Assembly: GCA_002027195.1 (NCBI GenBank)
Contig: MWJO01000033.1
Span: 1 to 64,000 of the forward strand
Direction: 5' to 3'
DNA: 64,000 nt
Source of the DNA: Streptomyces sp. GKU 895
GTDB lineage: Bacteria > Actinomycetota > Actinomycetes > Streptomycetales > Streptomycetaceae
Positions 9,172 through 18,774 of this stretch are shown piece by piece. Position 1 is the first letter of the stretch. Every line of letters begins with the position of its first letter. The translations under genes and the position numbers were made by a program. The notes below the pieces were generated by a model. That model ran no database searches. It saw only the letters and a program-made list of their open reading frames with translations, and was not told the DNA's origin.

Positions 9172-10333
9172 GTGACCGCGTTCAACGACGAAGCCGTCAC
9201 CGACGACGCCCTGCGCCGCACGCTCGGCGTCAGCCGCCGCCGTTTCCTCAGCACCTGCACCGCCACCGCCGCCGTGGCGATCGCCGCCCCGGTCTTCGGC
9301 GCCTCGCCCGCCCTGGCGCAGGACAGAGCCGAAGCCGCCGCCGGTGACCGGGGGCGTTCCGCTCTGGTGCCCCCGCACAAGCGCGGCATCATCCTCTACA
9401 CCGTCCGTGACGCGATCGGCCGCGACCCGCTCGCCTCCGACCTGCCCTCCGGTTTCCGCGAGGTGTTCCGGCAGTTGTCCCGATTCGGCTACCGCCAGGT
9501 GGAGTTCGCCGGCTACGGCCAGCACGCCAACGCGCCCGGCGGCGCCGATCTGGGCACGGTGGCGGGCGCGAAGCTCATGCGTTCCTGGCTCGACGAGTAC
9601 GGCCTGCGGGCGCAGGGCAGCCACGGCTACATCCCGCCGTCCTGGCCGCTGACCTCGTCCGACCTCGACACCTTCAAGCGCTTCCTGGAGATCGCCAACA
9701 TCCTCGGCATGGAGCACATGGGGACCGGCGCCGACCCACCAACACCCGCTCCGCGCGGACTGGGACGTGGCCGCGGAGAAGTGGAACACCCTGGGCGCCA
9801 TCGCCCGCCGCGAGGGCATCAAGCTCTACACCCACAACCACGACGCGGCCTACGACTTCCTCCTCGACGGCGGCCCGCTCGACGCCCAGGGCCAGCCGAC
9901 CCGCAGCTCCGGCATCCGGAAGCTGGAGTACTTCCTGAAGGTGACGGACCGCAAGAACGTGTACCTGGAGCTGGACGTGTTCTGGGCCCACGTGGCCCAG
10001 TACAAGTTCCACACGTACACCGCCCACGACGGCTCGCAGCGCGAGGACGTCTTCGACCCGGCGGCGCTCGTGGTCCGCAATACCCAACGCTTCCCGCTCT
10101 TCCACGCCAAGGACGGCGTCGTGAACCTCCAGAGCGGCCTGGGCTACGACATGGTGCCCTTCGGCACGGGCGACATCGACTACCGGAAGTTCTTCACCCG
10201 GGTGGGCGCGAAGAACTACCACAACCCGATGGTCGAGCAGGACAACGCACCGAGCACGACCGTGCCCGGCCAGTCCCTGGACTTCGCCAAGATCGGCTAC
10301 GACAACCTCGCGGCCCTGCGCGCCTGCAACTGA
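9172..10333 (+). CDS. Tat-exported sugar phosphate isomerase/epimerase-like TIM barrel, with an apparent frameshift
   Basis: AP_endonuc_2/xylose-isomerase-like barrel. The N-terminus has a twin-arginine signal (SRRRFLSTC, then a hydrophobic stretch ending ASPALAQ), so the enzyme is probably exported folded. Barrel motifs include GFREVFRQLSRFGYRQVEFAG, LYTHNHDAAYDF and VYLELDVFWAHVA, with likely metal ligands E, D and H. The frame shifts by +1 between about 9734 and 9752. Restoring one C in each of two short C runs there recovers a continuous GTGADPTNTRSRADWDVAAE-like segment. The GTG start at 9172 lacks an obvious strong ribosome site. An outside location beside a secreted sugar dehydrogenase suggests extracellular sugar processing. 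Confidence 0.82.
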
Positions 10334-10413
10334 CGCGACGTCACCTGCCGTGCCTTCACCTGGCTTTCCACCTGGTCTCTTGTCACCCGCCGGCCAGACC
10401 AAAGGAGTTCTGA

Positions 10414-12533
10414 GTGCGTAACAGACGGATCGTCACCCTCTTCGGGGCGGCCGCGTTGGCCGGAGCCGTCGGGCTGCTGCCGCTTCCCGCAGCCCAGGCC
10501 CACCCGTCGGACCCCACCCCGCCGACTTCGTCGGACTTCCAGAAGGTCACCCTCAACGACCGCCCGGGCGAGCCCATGGCCCTGGCTGTCCTGCCCGACC
10601 GGCGGGTGCTGCACACGGCACGCACCGGCGAGGTCCGCATCCACGACCCCAAGAGCGGCGTCAACTTCCTTGCCGCCGACATGAAGAAGAGCCCCGCCGG
10701 GCTCTACCAGCACGACGAGGAAGGCGTGCAGGGCATCGCCATCGACCCCGCGTTCGCCAAGAACCACTGGGTCTACCTCTACTACTCGCCCCGCCTCGAC
10801 ACCCCCATGGACGACCCCGCCACGCCGGGCGTCAACGAAGGCGACGCACCGCAGTTCGGCACGGCCGCGGACTTCGCCAAGTACAAGGGCGTCACCCGGC
10901 TTTCGCGGTTCAAGCTCGTCGGCAACAAGCTCGACTACGACACCGAGCAGAAGATCATCGACGTGCCCGCCGACCGCGGCATCTGCTGCCACGTCGGCGG
11001 CAAGATCGACTTCGACCACAAGGGCAACCTGTTCCTGTCGACCGGCGACGACTCCAACCCGTTCTCCTCCGACGGCTACGCCCCGCTCGACGACCGCCCC
11101 GACCGCAACCCCGCCTACGACGCGCGCCGCACCGCGGGCAACACCAACGACCTGCGCGGCAAGGTCCTGCGCATCAAGGTCAAGCGCCACGGCGGCTACG
11201 CGATACCCGACGGCAACCTCTTCGCGCCGGGCACCGCGAAGACCCGGCCCGAGATCTACGCCATGGGCCTGCGCAACCCCTTCCGCTTCGGCGTGGACGA
11301 CAGGACCGGTGAGGTCTATGTCGCCGACTACTCACCCGACGCCAACACCGCCAACCCGGGCCGCGGCCCGCCGGTCAGGGCCGCTGGATGGTCATCGACC
11401 GTCCGGCCAACTACGGCTGGCCGTACTGCGTGACCACGGACCAGCCCTACCAGGACTACGACTTCGCCACCCAGACCTCCAGCGGCGCCTTCAACTGCGC
11501 GAAGCCCGTCAACGACTCGCGCCACAACACCGGCCGCAGCGAACTGCCCCCGGTCGAGAACGCGGAGATCGTCTACGGCTACGGCGCCACCCCGAAGTTC
11601 CCCGAACTCGGCACCGGTGGCATCGGCCCGATGGGCGGCCCGGCGTACCGCTACGACAAGCACAACAAGGCCGCCAACCGGTGGCCCCAGTACTTCGACG
11701 GCAAGCCGCTCTTCTACGAGTGGACCCGCGACCAGATGAAAGCACTCACCCTGGGCAAGAACAACGAGGTCCTGAAGATCGAGGACGCGATCCCCGGGAT
11801 CGTCACGGACGGCCCGATCGACGCGGAGTTCGGCCCCGACGGCGCGCTGTACGTCCTGGAGTACGGCACCGGGTACTTCGCGGAACTGCCCGAGGCCCAG
11901 CTCTCCCGCATCGACTTCGTCCGGGGCAACCGCACCCCGGAGCCCAAGGTCGCGGCGGACGTGGTCAACGGCACCAGTCCGCTGACGGTCCAGTTCTCCA
12001 GCGCCGGCACCAACGACGCCGACGGCGACGCCCTGCGCTACGCCTGGGACTTCGACGCCGACGGCACGGTCGACTCCAGGGAGGCGAACCCGAAGCACAC
12101 CTTCGACAAGAACGGGGTCTACGACGCCACGCTGAAGGTCACCGACAGCACCGGCCGTTCGGCCTCCGCCTCGGTTCCGGTCGTGGTCGGCAACAAGGCG
12201 CCGGTCGTCTCGCTCACCACCGACCCGGCCCCGCACGGCGGCACCCCGTTCCACTGGGGTGACACGGTCACCTGGCAGGTCACCGTCACCGACGACCAGC
12301 CCGTGGACTGCGCCAAGGTCAGCGTCTCCTTCATCCTCGGCCACGACACCCACGGCCACCCGCTGTCCACCAGCAACGGCTGCTCCGGCTCCTTCAAGAC
12401 GTTCGTGGACGGCGGTCACTCCGGCTCGGACAACCTGAAGGCGGTCTTCAACGCCACCTACACGGACACGCCCCCGGCGGGCCTGCCGTCCCTGTCGGGC
12501 AGCGCCGAGGTCGCCCTGACCCCGGAGGACTGA
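10414..12533 (+). CDS. Secreted PQQ-type sugar dehydrogenase with PKD domain, with an apparent frameshift
   Basis: Soluble glucose/sorbosone dehydrogenase-like beta-propeller. It has a Sec signal peptide (hydrophobic core, cleavage near AQA-HPS), propeller segments such as GVQGIAIDPAFAKNHWVYLY and EIYAMGLRNPFRFGVD, then a C-terminal PKD domain (TSPLTVQFSSAGTNDADGDALRY) and a further Ig-like segment. The frame breaks near 11370-11372; adding one G gives AGQGRWMVIDRPANYGWPYC. GTG 10414 follows AAAGGAG. It would oxidise a sugar or polyol outside the cell, supplying the locus; actual PQQ use is inferred from the family. Confidence 0.85.
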
Positions 12534-12560
12534 CCGACTGACGACAGAGAACACACCAGC

Positions 12561-12584
12561 GGGGCGCCCTCACCAGGGCGTCCC
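12561..12584. terminator. Hairpin terminator between convergent genes
   Basis: GGGGCGCCCT (12561-12570) pairs with AGGGCGTCCC (12575-12584) around a CACC loop, with one G-T pair. It lies between the dehydrogenase stop and the sirtuin stop, so it can serve both strands. There is no T-run, as is usual in Streptomyces. Confidence 0.75.
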
Positions 12585-12594
12585 GCGCTCCACT

Positions 12595-13480
12595 TCACCG
12601 GGCCGCCGGCTGCCCGTCGTCGACGGCGATGTGCAGCCGGTCGGCGATCGTCGTGAGGGCGGTCCCCAAGGGGAGCGCGACGCGTGTGACGGCGAACTGG
12701 TCGCCCCGGGTCGGGTCCCGGTTGACGATGAGGACCGGCTTGTCGGCCCGGGCGGCCTGGCGGACGAATCTGAGCCCCGACATCACCGTGAGCGACGAGC
12801 CCAGGACCAGCAGCGAGGACGCCTCTTCGACCAGCCGCCGGCAGTGCTCGATCCGCTGAACCGGCACCGGCTCACCGAAGAACACCACATCCGGCTTCAG
12901 CACGCCGCCGCATTCCCCGCAGGGCACGACCCGGAAGTCACCGACCTGGGCATCGGTGAGATCGGCGTCTCCGTCGGGGTTGATCTCCGCGGCCGTCGGC
13001 GCGAATCCGGCGTTGGCCGCCTCCAGCCGTACGGCGAGGTCGCCGCGCGGACTGGTCGCTCCGCACGACAGACACACGACCCGGTCCAGCCGCCCGTGCA
13101 GATCCACGACCCCCGCACTGCCCGCGGCCTGGTGCAGACCGTCGACGTTCTGCGTGATCACGCCCGAGAGCACCCCGTGCCGCGCGAACGCGGCCACGGC
13201 CCGGTGACCGGCGTTGGGCAGCGCGCGGCCGAACGTGCGCCACCCGAGATGACTGCGCGCCCAGTACGCTGCCGGGCGCGGCGGGCTAGTCCTGGTACGT
13301 CATCGGGGTGTATGGCTGAACTGCCGCCTCGCCCGGTAGGCGGATGCCCGATCGTGGAGATGCCGCCCGGTCCGCGAGGACACCACCGGCGCGCACCGCC
13401 TCGACCACCGGCCGCAGATCGGTGGTGCCCGGAGGCAGGTCGGAGGGAGGGGTCCAGTGAAGGGTGGGACGCATCCGCAT
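12595..13480 (-). pseudogene. Sir2-family NAD-dependent deacylase, N-terminal third disrupted by many indels
   Basis: The intact part (12595-13197) shows the sirtuin motifs TQNVDGLHQAAG with the catalytic His in DLHGRLDRVVCLSCGA, a zinc site (CLSC and CGEC), VVFFGEPVP and VLGSSLTVMSG. Upstream, the expected start MRMRPTLHWTPPSDLPPGTT (ATG 13480) and fragments of LTGAGIST, AYRGE, YWARSHLGWRTFG and NAGHRAVAAFARHG are all present but in several frames. At least six single-base losses in G/C/A runs between about 13290 and 13400 would restore them. Either a real pseudogene or, more likely given the pattern, a stretch of poor consensus. Deacylates acyl-lysine if functional. Confidence 0.75.
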
Positions 13481-13525
13481 GTCCGCCAGCGTACGAAACC
13501 GCGCGGGGCTTCGGCTCCTGATCCG

Positions 13526-13703
13526 CTAGGCGTCCCCAGGGGCATCGCGCAGGGAACGGACCGTGCTCTGCAGGAACCGGAACGCCTCCGACTGTTCGTT
13601 CTCGGTCAGGCCGGCCAGCATTCTGGCCTCGAAGGCCCCTTCGGCCGCACCTTCACGTTCGCCGGCCCCGGCGGCTACCAGCTCACGCTCCACGACCGCG
13701 CCT
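13526..13703 (-). pseudogene. C-terminal remnant of a MarR-type regulator
   Basis: The minus strand encodes about 58 residues ending EARMLAGLTENEQSEAFRF and a short tail, which resembles the last helices of MarR regulators (dimerisation region). No start codon, ribosome site or winged helix precedes it; the neighbouring monooxygenase gene begins only 36 bases away, so there is no room for the rest. Best read as a truncated leftover. The remainder of the 258 bases between the sirtuin and the monooxygenase holds nothing else recognised. Confidence 0.45.
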
Positions 13704-13738
13704 GACGACCCCGGCCCGGCCGGCCGTGCACCCTTGCA

Positions 13739-14860
13739 TCAGGACGGCTGCACCTCGTCGAAGAGGGCCAGGGCCTGGGCGGGGTCGGGGCTCACGAGGC
13801 GTTCCAGGCCGGCCGTCGTCATCTCCGCCCACCGGCCCGCTCGTGCCCACATCTGTTCCTCGAAGACGCGGACGGCCTTGTCCAGGTCTTCAGGCCGGGC
13901 GGCGACGGCCTCGGCGAGTTCGGCGCCCTCCAGCATCGCGAGGTTCGCGCCCGCCCCCAACGGCGGCATCAGGTGGGCGGCGTCGCCCAGGAGCGTCACC
14001 CCGGGGGCGTGCGCCCAGGTGTGTGACACGGGGAGGACGTACAGCGGGCGAGGGGCGAAAGCGGTGCCGCGGCGCAGGAGTTCGAGAACGGGAGCGGCCC
14101 AGCCGTCGAACAGGGCCAGGAGCCTCGACCGGGTGGAGTCGACGTCGGGCAGGTCCAGGTCCCTGTGCCAGTCCTGCGGCACCCGGAACTGGGCGTACAC
14201 CTTGACGTGGCCTCCGCTGTTGCGCTGCGCGACCAGACCTCGGTTCACCCCGTACACGGCCAGCGAGCCGTCACCGATCAGCCGGGCGAGCTCGGGATGG
14301 CGCGCGTCGACGTCGTCGAGGGAGGTCTCCACCGCCGTGACCCCCGTGTAGTGCGGCGTCACCGACGAGACGGCCGGACGGACCCGGGACCAGGCGCCGT
14401 CCGCGCCGATCACGAGGTCGTATGCCTCCTGCCGCCCGTCCTCGAAGCGGACGAGTGCGCCGTCGTCGTGGGTCTGCGGCACCACCTCTGCCACGCCCCG
14501 GCCCCACTGCACGTCGAGCGGGCCGAGTAGCAGGTCGCGGAGCTGCCCCCGGTCGATCTCGGGATTGGCCTCGTCGCCCGGGCGGGGGCGCCAGTCGCGC
14601 AGAACCGTCCCGTCCGTGTCCAGGATGCGCATGGCCTGCCCCTCGGGGCGGGACAGGGTCCGGAACTCCGCCAGCAGCCCCGCCTTGTCCAGGGCGAGCT
14701 GACCCAACCCCGCGTGCAGGTCCAGCGTGCCGCCCGGAGGCCGGGCATCGGGGGCGGGATCGCGTTCGAAGACGGTGACGGGGTGACCGTGGCGGTGCAG
14801 GACACGGGCGAGGGTGAGACCGGCGGGACCGGCTCCGACCACGGCGATACGATGCCTCAT
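13739..14860 (-). CDS. FAD-dependent monooxygenase (TetX/PHBH-like)
   Basis: Class A flavoprotein monooxygenase. The ATG at 14860 gives an N-terminus MRHRIAVVGAGPAGLTLARV with the GxGxxG FAD loop; later motifs are VIGADGAWSRVR (DG motif region) and LLGDAAHLMPPLGAGANLAM, the GD FAD-ribityl motif. The length of 373 residues fits the TetX-like branch that hydroxylates small hydrophobic substrates or drugs. An upstream in-frame ATG at 14893 would read through the operator and is not preferred. It is divergently transcribed from a TetR gene 54 bases away, suggesting induction by its substrate. Confidence 0.88.
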   Translation of the reverse strand: MRHRIAVVGAGPAGLTLARVLHRHGHPVTVFERDPAPDARPPGGTLDLHAGLGQLALDKAGLLAEFRTLSRPEGQAMRILDTDGTVLRDWRPRPGDEANPEIDRGQLRDLLLGPLDVQWGRGVAEVVPQTHDDGALVRFEDGRQEAYDLVIGADGAWSRVRPAVSSVTPHYTGVTAVETSLDDVDARHPELARLIGDGSLAVYGVNRGLVAQRNSGGHVKVYAQFRVPQDWHRDLDLPDVDSTRSRLLALFDGWAAPVLELLRRGTAFAPRPLYVLPVSHTWAHAPGVTLLGDAAHLMPPLGAGANLAMLEGAELAEAVAARPEDLDKAVRVFEEQMWARAGRWAEMTTAGLERLVSPDPAQALALFDEVQPS

Positions 14861-14864
14861 GTCG

Positions 14865-14895
14865 ATACACTGTATTGCTCCGATACGCCGCATCG
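14865..14895. promoter_or_regulatory. Probable TetR operator in the divergent intergenic region
   Basis: ATACA-C-TGTAT (14865-14875) is a perfect odd-centre palindrome four bases from the monooxygenase start. A weaker CGAT-N7-ATCG repeat lies at 14881-14895. The whole gap is only 54 bases, so binding here would control both genes. Confidence 0.6.
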
Positions 14896-14914
14896 CAACA
14901 GGTACGATGTGGCC

Positions 14915-15601
14915 ATGACTGTGTGGGACCGGCCGGAGCCGCCGACGCGCCCCGTACCGCTCGACCGGGAGCGGATCGTCGCCGCCGCCATCGCGCTGGC
15001 CGACGAGGGCGGACTGGACGACGTGTCACTGCGCAAGGTCGCCGCCCGCCTGAAGGCCGGACCGATGCGGCTGTACGGCTACATCGCCACCAAGGAGGAG
15101 CTGTTCGACCTCATGGTGGACGAGGTCCAGGCCGAGATCCTCCCCGAGGCGCGGCCCGCTGACTGGCGGGAGACCCTGCGCGTCCTCGCCCACCGCACCC
15201 GGCAGACCGTGCTCCGCCACGAATGGCTGGCCGACCTGCTCGGCAGCCGTCCGACCCTCGGCCCGAACGCCCTCGCCGTGACCGAGGCCAGACTGGCCGC
15301 GCTCGACGGACTCGCCGACATCGACACCGTCATGCGCGCCGCGGAGACCGTGAGCGCCTACACCACCGGTGCGATCAGACGCGAGGTGGCGAACCTGCGC
15401 GCCGAGCGCGCCACGGGCCTGTCCAAGAGCGCCTGGCAGCGCGCCAACGGCCCGCACGTGACGAGGATGCTGGCCACGGGACGCTTCCCGGCGCTGTCCA
15501 AGGCCGTCCACGAGGCCACGCACGTGGACGCCGAGGAATCCTTCGAGGCCGGCCTGGACTGGGTCCTCGACGCCGTGGCCGCCAGACTCGCCCGGTCCTG
15601 A
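14915..15601 (+). CDS. TetR-family regulator with C-terminal TetR_C ligand domain
   Basis: 228 residues. The DNA-binding helix-turn-helix is at about residues 18-65 (ERIVAAAIALADEGGLDDVS, then LRKVAARLKAGPMRLYGYIA); GPMRLYGYI replaces the common GVSTLYRHV. The ligand domain is of the TetR_C (tetracycline repressor class) type with helices through residue 225. ATG 14915 is used; longer in-frame starts would overlap the divergent gene. It probably represses itself and the monooxygenase through the ATACACTGTAT site. Confidence 0.88.
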   Translation: MTVWDRPEPPTRPVPLDRERIVAAAIALADEGGLDDVSLRKVAARLKAGPMRLYGYIATKEELFDLMVDEVQAEILPEARPADWRETLRVLAHRTRQTVLRHEWLADLLGSRPTLGPNALAVTEARLAALDGLADIDTVMRAAETVSAYTTGAIRREVANLRAERATGLSKSAWQRANGPHVTRMLATGRFPALSKAVHEATHVDAEESFEAGLDWVLDAVAARLARS

Positions 15602-15659
15602 GCGCCTTCGCCGGGATCCCCGAAGCAGGGGACGCCGACGAAGACCCCGGTCGTGCGGA

Positions 15660-17747
15660 TCAGGACAGGAAACCGGCGACGAGTGCGGCGAACTCGTCCG
15701 GCTCGGCCAGCCGGATGCCGAGGTCCTCTGCCTTGGCACGCTTGGAGCCGGCGCCCTCGCCGGCGACCACCAGGGTCGTCTTCTTGGAGACGCTGGAGGA
15801 GGAGCGGCCGCCGGCGCGTTCGATGAGCTCGTTCATCTGGTTGCGGGAGAGCTTTTCGAGAGCACCGGTCATGGAGCCGGTGACGACGACGGTCATCCCC
15901 GCCAGCGGCAGGTCCGCTGTCGCAGCCTCCTCGGGCACTTCGGCAGGGCCGGCGTCCGCAGCGGGCGGCGGCGTCGCGCCGGGTTCGGTCATGTTGACCC
16001 CGACCGCGACGAGCTTGTCGATGAGCGGGGCCAGTTCGGCGAGTTCGGCGACGATGGACGGCGCCTTCTCCGTGCCGATGCCCTCCACCTGCTGCATCGC
16101 CTCGGCGTCGGCGGCCCGGATGTGGTCCATGGTCGCGAAGTGACGGGCGATCCGCCGGGACATCGACCGGCCCGTGCCCCGCACCCCGAGCGCGCACAGC
16201 ACCCGGGACAGCGGCTGCCCCTTGGCCGCGGTCAGCGCGGCCAGCAGGTTGTCCGTACTGGTCTCGCCCATCCGCTCCAGGGCCAGGAGCTGCTCGCGGG
16301 TGAGGGTGAACAGATCGGCGAGATCGGCGACCAGACCGGCGTCGACGAGCTGGACGACCCGGGTGTGCCCCAGGCCCTCGATGTCGAGCTGGTCGCGGCC
16401 CGCGGCGTAGGAGAGGGAGGCGACCAGGTGGCAGTTGCGGCCGTTGGTACAGCGCCAGCGCTGCTCGCTGGTGTCGATGTCCGACCCGCAGCGCGGGCAC
16501 ACCTCGGGGAAGGCGATGGGCTGCTCGTCGCCGGTGCGCAGGTGGGCGACGGGGGCCTCGACGCGGGGGATGACATCGCCGGCCCGGTAGACCATGACGT
16601 GGTCGCCCAGGCGCAGGTCGCGGCGCGTGATGTCGGCCGGGTTGTGCAGGGTGGCGTAGGTGATGGTGGAGCCGTCGATCTCGACCGGTTCCAGGACCGC
16701 GCGCGGGGCGATGATGCCCGTGCGGCCCACGTTCCACTCCACTTCCAGCAGCCGCGTGATCTTCTCCACGGCCGGCAGCTTGTAGGCGATCGCCCACCGC
16801 GGGGCGCGGCTGCCGGAACCGGCGGCCTGCTGGTCGGCGGCCAGATCGGCCTTGATGACGACGCCGTCGATCCCGAACGGCAGCTCGGCGCGCAGCGCGG
16901 CGATCTCCTCGACCCGGCCCAGGACCTCCTCGACGCCGTCGGCGGTGGTGCCGGGCACGGAGGTCGACGCGGTGGTGTTCACCCCCAACGCGGCTGCCTG
17001 CGCCATCAGTTCGCTGTGCGCGCCCTCGCCGAGCCGGTCGGCGAGAGCGGGGTCGGTGCCGGGCAGCGGGAGCAGGCCGTAGCCGAAGAACGTCATCGGC
17101 ACGGTGTACGTACGCTCCTTGGCGCGCAGGGTGCCGGCCGCGGCGTTGCGCGGATTGGCGAACGGCTGTCCGCCGTGCTGCGTGCGCACCTCGTTGGCGT
17201 GCTCGAACTGGGCCGTCGTCATCAGGACTTCGCCGCGGACCTCCACGGTGACCGGCTCGGACAGGGTGTCGGGCAGGCCCTCGATCGTGCCGATCGCATG
17301 GCTGACGTCCTCCCCGGCTGTGCCGTCCCCGCGGGTGATCAGCTGTCTCAGCCGGCCGCGGGTGTAGCGGGCGGCGATGGCCAGCCCGTCGAGCTTCGGC
17401 TCGCTGCTGAAACGGGTGACGTCATGGCCGATGCGGCGGGCCAGTGAGGCGGCCCAGGTGGTGAACTCCGCGGCGGAGAAGACGTTGTCGAGACTGAGCA
17501 TCGGCACCGTGTGCGGGACGTCCCCCTCCACCGCGCCGCCGGCGACCTTGCCCGTGGGGGAGTCGGGGAGCACCTGGTCGGGGTGGGCGTCCTCCCACTG
17601 CGCGATGCCGCGCACCAGCCGGTCGTAGGTGTCGTCGTCCAGGGGCGAGGTGCCGCCCTCGTAGTAGGCGGCCGAGGCCTTCACCGCGTCCTCGACCGCC
17701 TGCGCGTAGGCGGCGGCATCCACGATCTGTGCAGCTGGTGTCGTCAT
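15660..17747 (-). CDS. ligA: NAD-dependent DNA ligase LigA
   Basis: Seals 3'-OH/5'-phosphate nicks using NAD. From ATG 17747, 695 residues: domain Ia (PDSPTGKVAGG), adenylation domain with catalytic lysine in EPKLDGLAIA (about K118), OB fold (VGRTGIIAPRAVLEPV), a four-Cys zinc finger (CPRCG, then CTNGRNC), a helix-hairpin-helix region (VRGTGRSMSRRIA) and a C-terminal BRCT domain (GMTVVVTGSMTGALEKLSR). All domains are intact. ATG 17756 is an alternative start. It stands alone between a TetR gene and the 2-MIB operon; Streptomyces genomes often carry more than one LigA, so this may be the accessory copy. Confidence 0.95.
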   Translation of the reverse strand: MTTPAAQIVDAAAYAQAVEDAVKASAAYYEGGTSPLDDDTYDRLVRGIAQWEDAHPDQVLPDSPTGKVAGGAVEGDVPHTVPMLSLDNVFSAAEFTTWAASLARRIGHDVTRFSSEPKLDGLAIAARYTRGRLRQLITRGDGTAGEDVSHAIGTIEGLPDTLSEPVTVEVRGEVLMTTAQFEHANEVRTQHGGQPFANPRNAAAGTLRAKERTYTVPMTFFGYGLLPLPGTDPALADRLGEGAHSELMAQAAALGVNTTASTSVPGTTADGVEEVLGRVEEIAALRAELPFGIDGVVIKADLAADQQAAGSGSRAPRWAIAYKLPAVEKITRLLEVEWNVGRTGIIAPRAVLEPVEIDGSTITYATLHNPADITRRDLRLGDHVMVYRAGDVIPRVEAPVAHLRTGDEQPIAFPEVCPRCGSDIDTSEQRWRCTNGRNCHLVASLSYAAGRDQLDIEGLGHTRVVQLVDAGLVADLADLFTLTREQLLALERMGETSTDNLLAALTAAKGQPLSRVLCALGVRGTGRSMSRRIARHFATMDHIRAADAEAMQQVEGIGTEKAPSIVAELAELAPLIDKLVAVGVNMTEPGATPPPAADAGPAEVPEEAATADLPLAGMTVVVTGSMTGALEKLSRNQMNELIERAGGRSSSSVSKKTTLVVAGEGAGSKRAKAEDLGIRLAEPDEFAALVAGFLS

Positions 17748-17840
17748 GCGGATCATCTTGCACGCCGCCACTGACAACGCCCCGCCGCCGACCGGCGCGC
17801 GAGGCGAGCCCCACCGGGCGGCCGGTGATCATACGCAAGA

Positions 17841-17867
17841 CGTGGCGGCCCTCACCGAGCCGCCACG
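17841..17867 (-). terminator. Hairpin terminator of the 2-MIB operon
   Basis: CGTGGCGGC (17841-17849) and GCCGCCACG (17859-17867) form a perfect 9-bp stem with a 9-base loop, 18 bases after the methyltransferase stop and before the ligA start. It separates the two co-directional units. Confidence 0.85.
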
Positions 17868-17884
17868 CCTGCCGTCGCTAGCCG

Positions 17885-18760
17885 TCAGACCCGGTCGGCC
17901 GCGATCAGCACGTACTGGAAGGAGCCGTCCCGGTACGACTCGATGAACGCCTCCTCGATCCCGGTGACCAGCGACGACGTCGCCCGCAGCTCCCAGTAGG
18001 GCAGGGTGTCCGGGGTCAGGTCGATCACGGTCTGCGGCACGAGCCGGTTGTCGGCCATCGCCCGCAGATACTCACGCCGCGAGTGGATGTTGCACTCGAA
18101 GTGGGCGTTGATCTGGGAGACCCACTTCGACGGCTGGCCGTAGCGGGGGTTCCAGCAGCCGGTGATGGTCACGTACCGGCCGCCCACCTTCAGGAAGCGG
18201 GAGTGCTCGGCGAACAGGTCGTGCAGGTCGACGTACATGGTCGACTCGTTGTTCCACGACGCGGTGATGCTGCCCTTCTCGAAGGGGGTGTCGAGCATGT
18301 TGCACACCCGGGAGCGCACATGGTCCTGGATCCGCAGGTCCCGCGCCCGCCCGTTGCCGAAGTCGGCCTGGGTGGCGGACAGGGTGACGCCCTCGACCTT
18401 GCAGCCGAAGCGCTGGTGGGCCATGACCATGGAGCCGCCACGCCCGCAGCCGGCGTCCACGAGGGTGTCGTCGGCGGTGACGGGGCCGAGGTGGTCCAGG
18501 AGGAACTCGGCCTGGGCGGACTCCAGTCGGTGCAGCTCGGCGATGAGCTTCTTCTCGTACTCGCTGTGTTCCGGATCGCCGAGGGCTTCGTGGTTGACCG
18601 GGCCGATGCCGTAGTGGTGGTGGTAGAGCCCGTCCACGTCACCTAGGCGCAGGTTCACCGGCCTCGCCTCGTTGTTCCAGTACCGGGCGATGTCCCCCTG
18701 GTAGGGGGTCGCGGGGGCCGGGATCGTCGCAGAGACGGTGGGGGTGATTTCTGTGGTCAC
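17885..18760 (-). CDS. Geranyl diphosphate 2-C-methyltransferase
   Basis: SAM-dependent methylation of geranyl diphosphate to 2-methylgeranyl diphosphate, the first committed step to 2-methylisoborneol (orthologue of S. coelicolor SCO7701). 291 residues from GTG 18760, with N-terminal YWNNEARPVNLRLGDVDGLY, HHHYGIG, SAM loop VDAGCGRGGSMVMAHQRFG and substrate-pocket segment GVTLSATQADFGN. Its ribosome site (AAGGA) overlaps the TAA of the synthase gene 14 bases upstream, so the two are translationally linked. It is last in the operon and followed by a terminator. Confidence 0.95.
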   Translation of the reverse strand: MTTEITPTVSATIPAPATPYQGDIARYWNNEARPVNLRLGDVDGLYHHHYGIGPVNHEALGDPEHSEYEKKLIAELHRLESAQAEFLLDHLGPVTADDTLVDAGCGRGGSMVMAHQRFGCKVEGVTLSATQADFGNGRARDLRIQDHVRSRVCNMLDTPFEKGSITASWNNESTMYVDLHDLFAEHSRFLKVGGRYVTITGCWNPRYGQPSKWVSQINAHFECNIHSRREYLRAMADNRLVPQTVIDLTPDTLPYWELRATSSLVTGIEEAFIESYRDGSFQYVLIAADRV

Positions 18761-18774
18761 TGAGTGTCCGTTCC

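Noticed and set aside
16122..17447. 441-residue plus-strand frame over ligA
   Set aside because: Shadow of the ligase gene with no family features or ribosome site.
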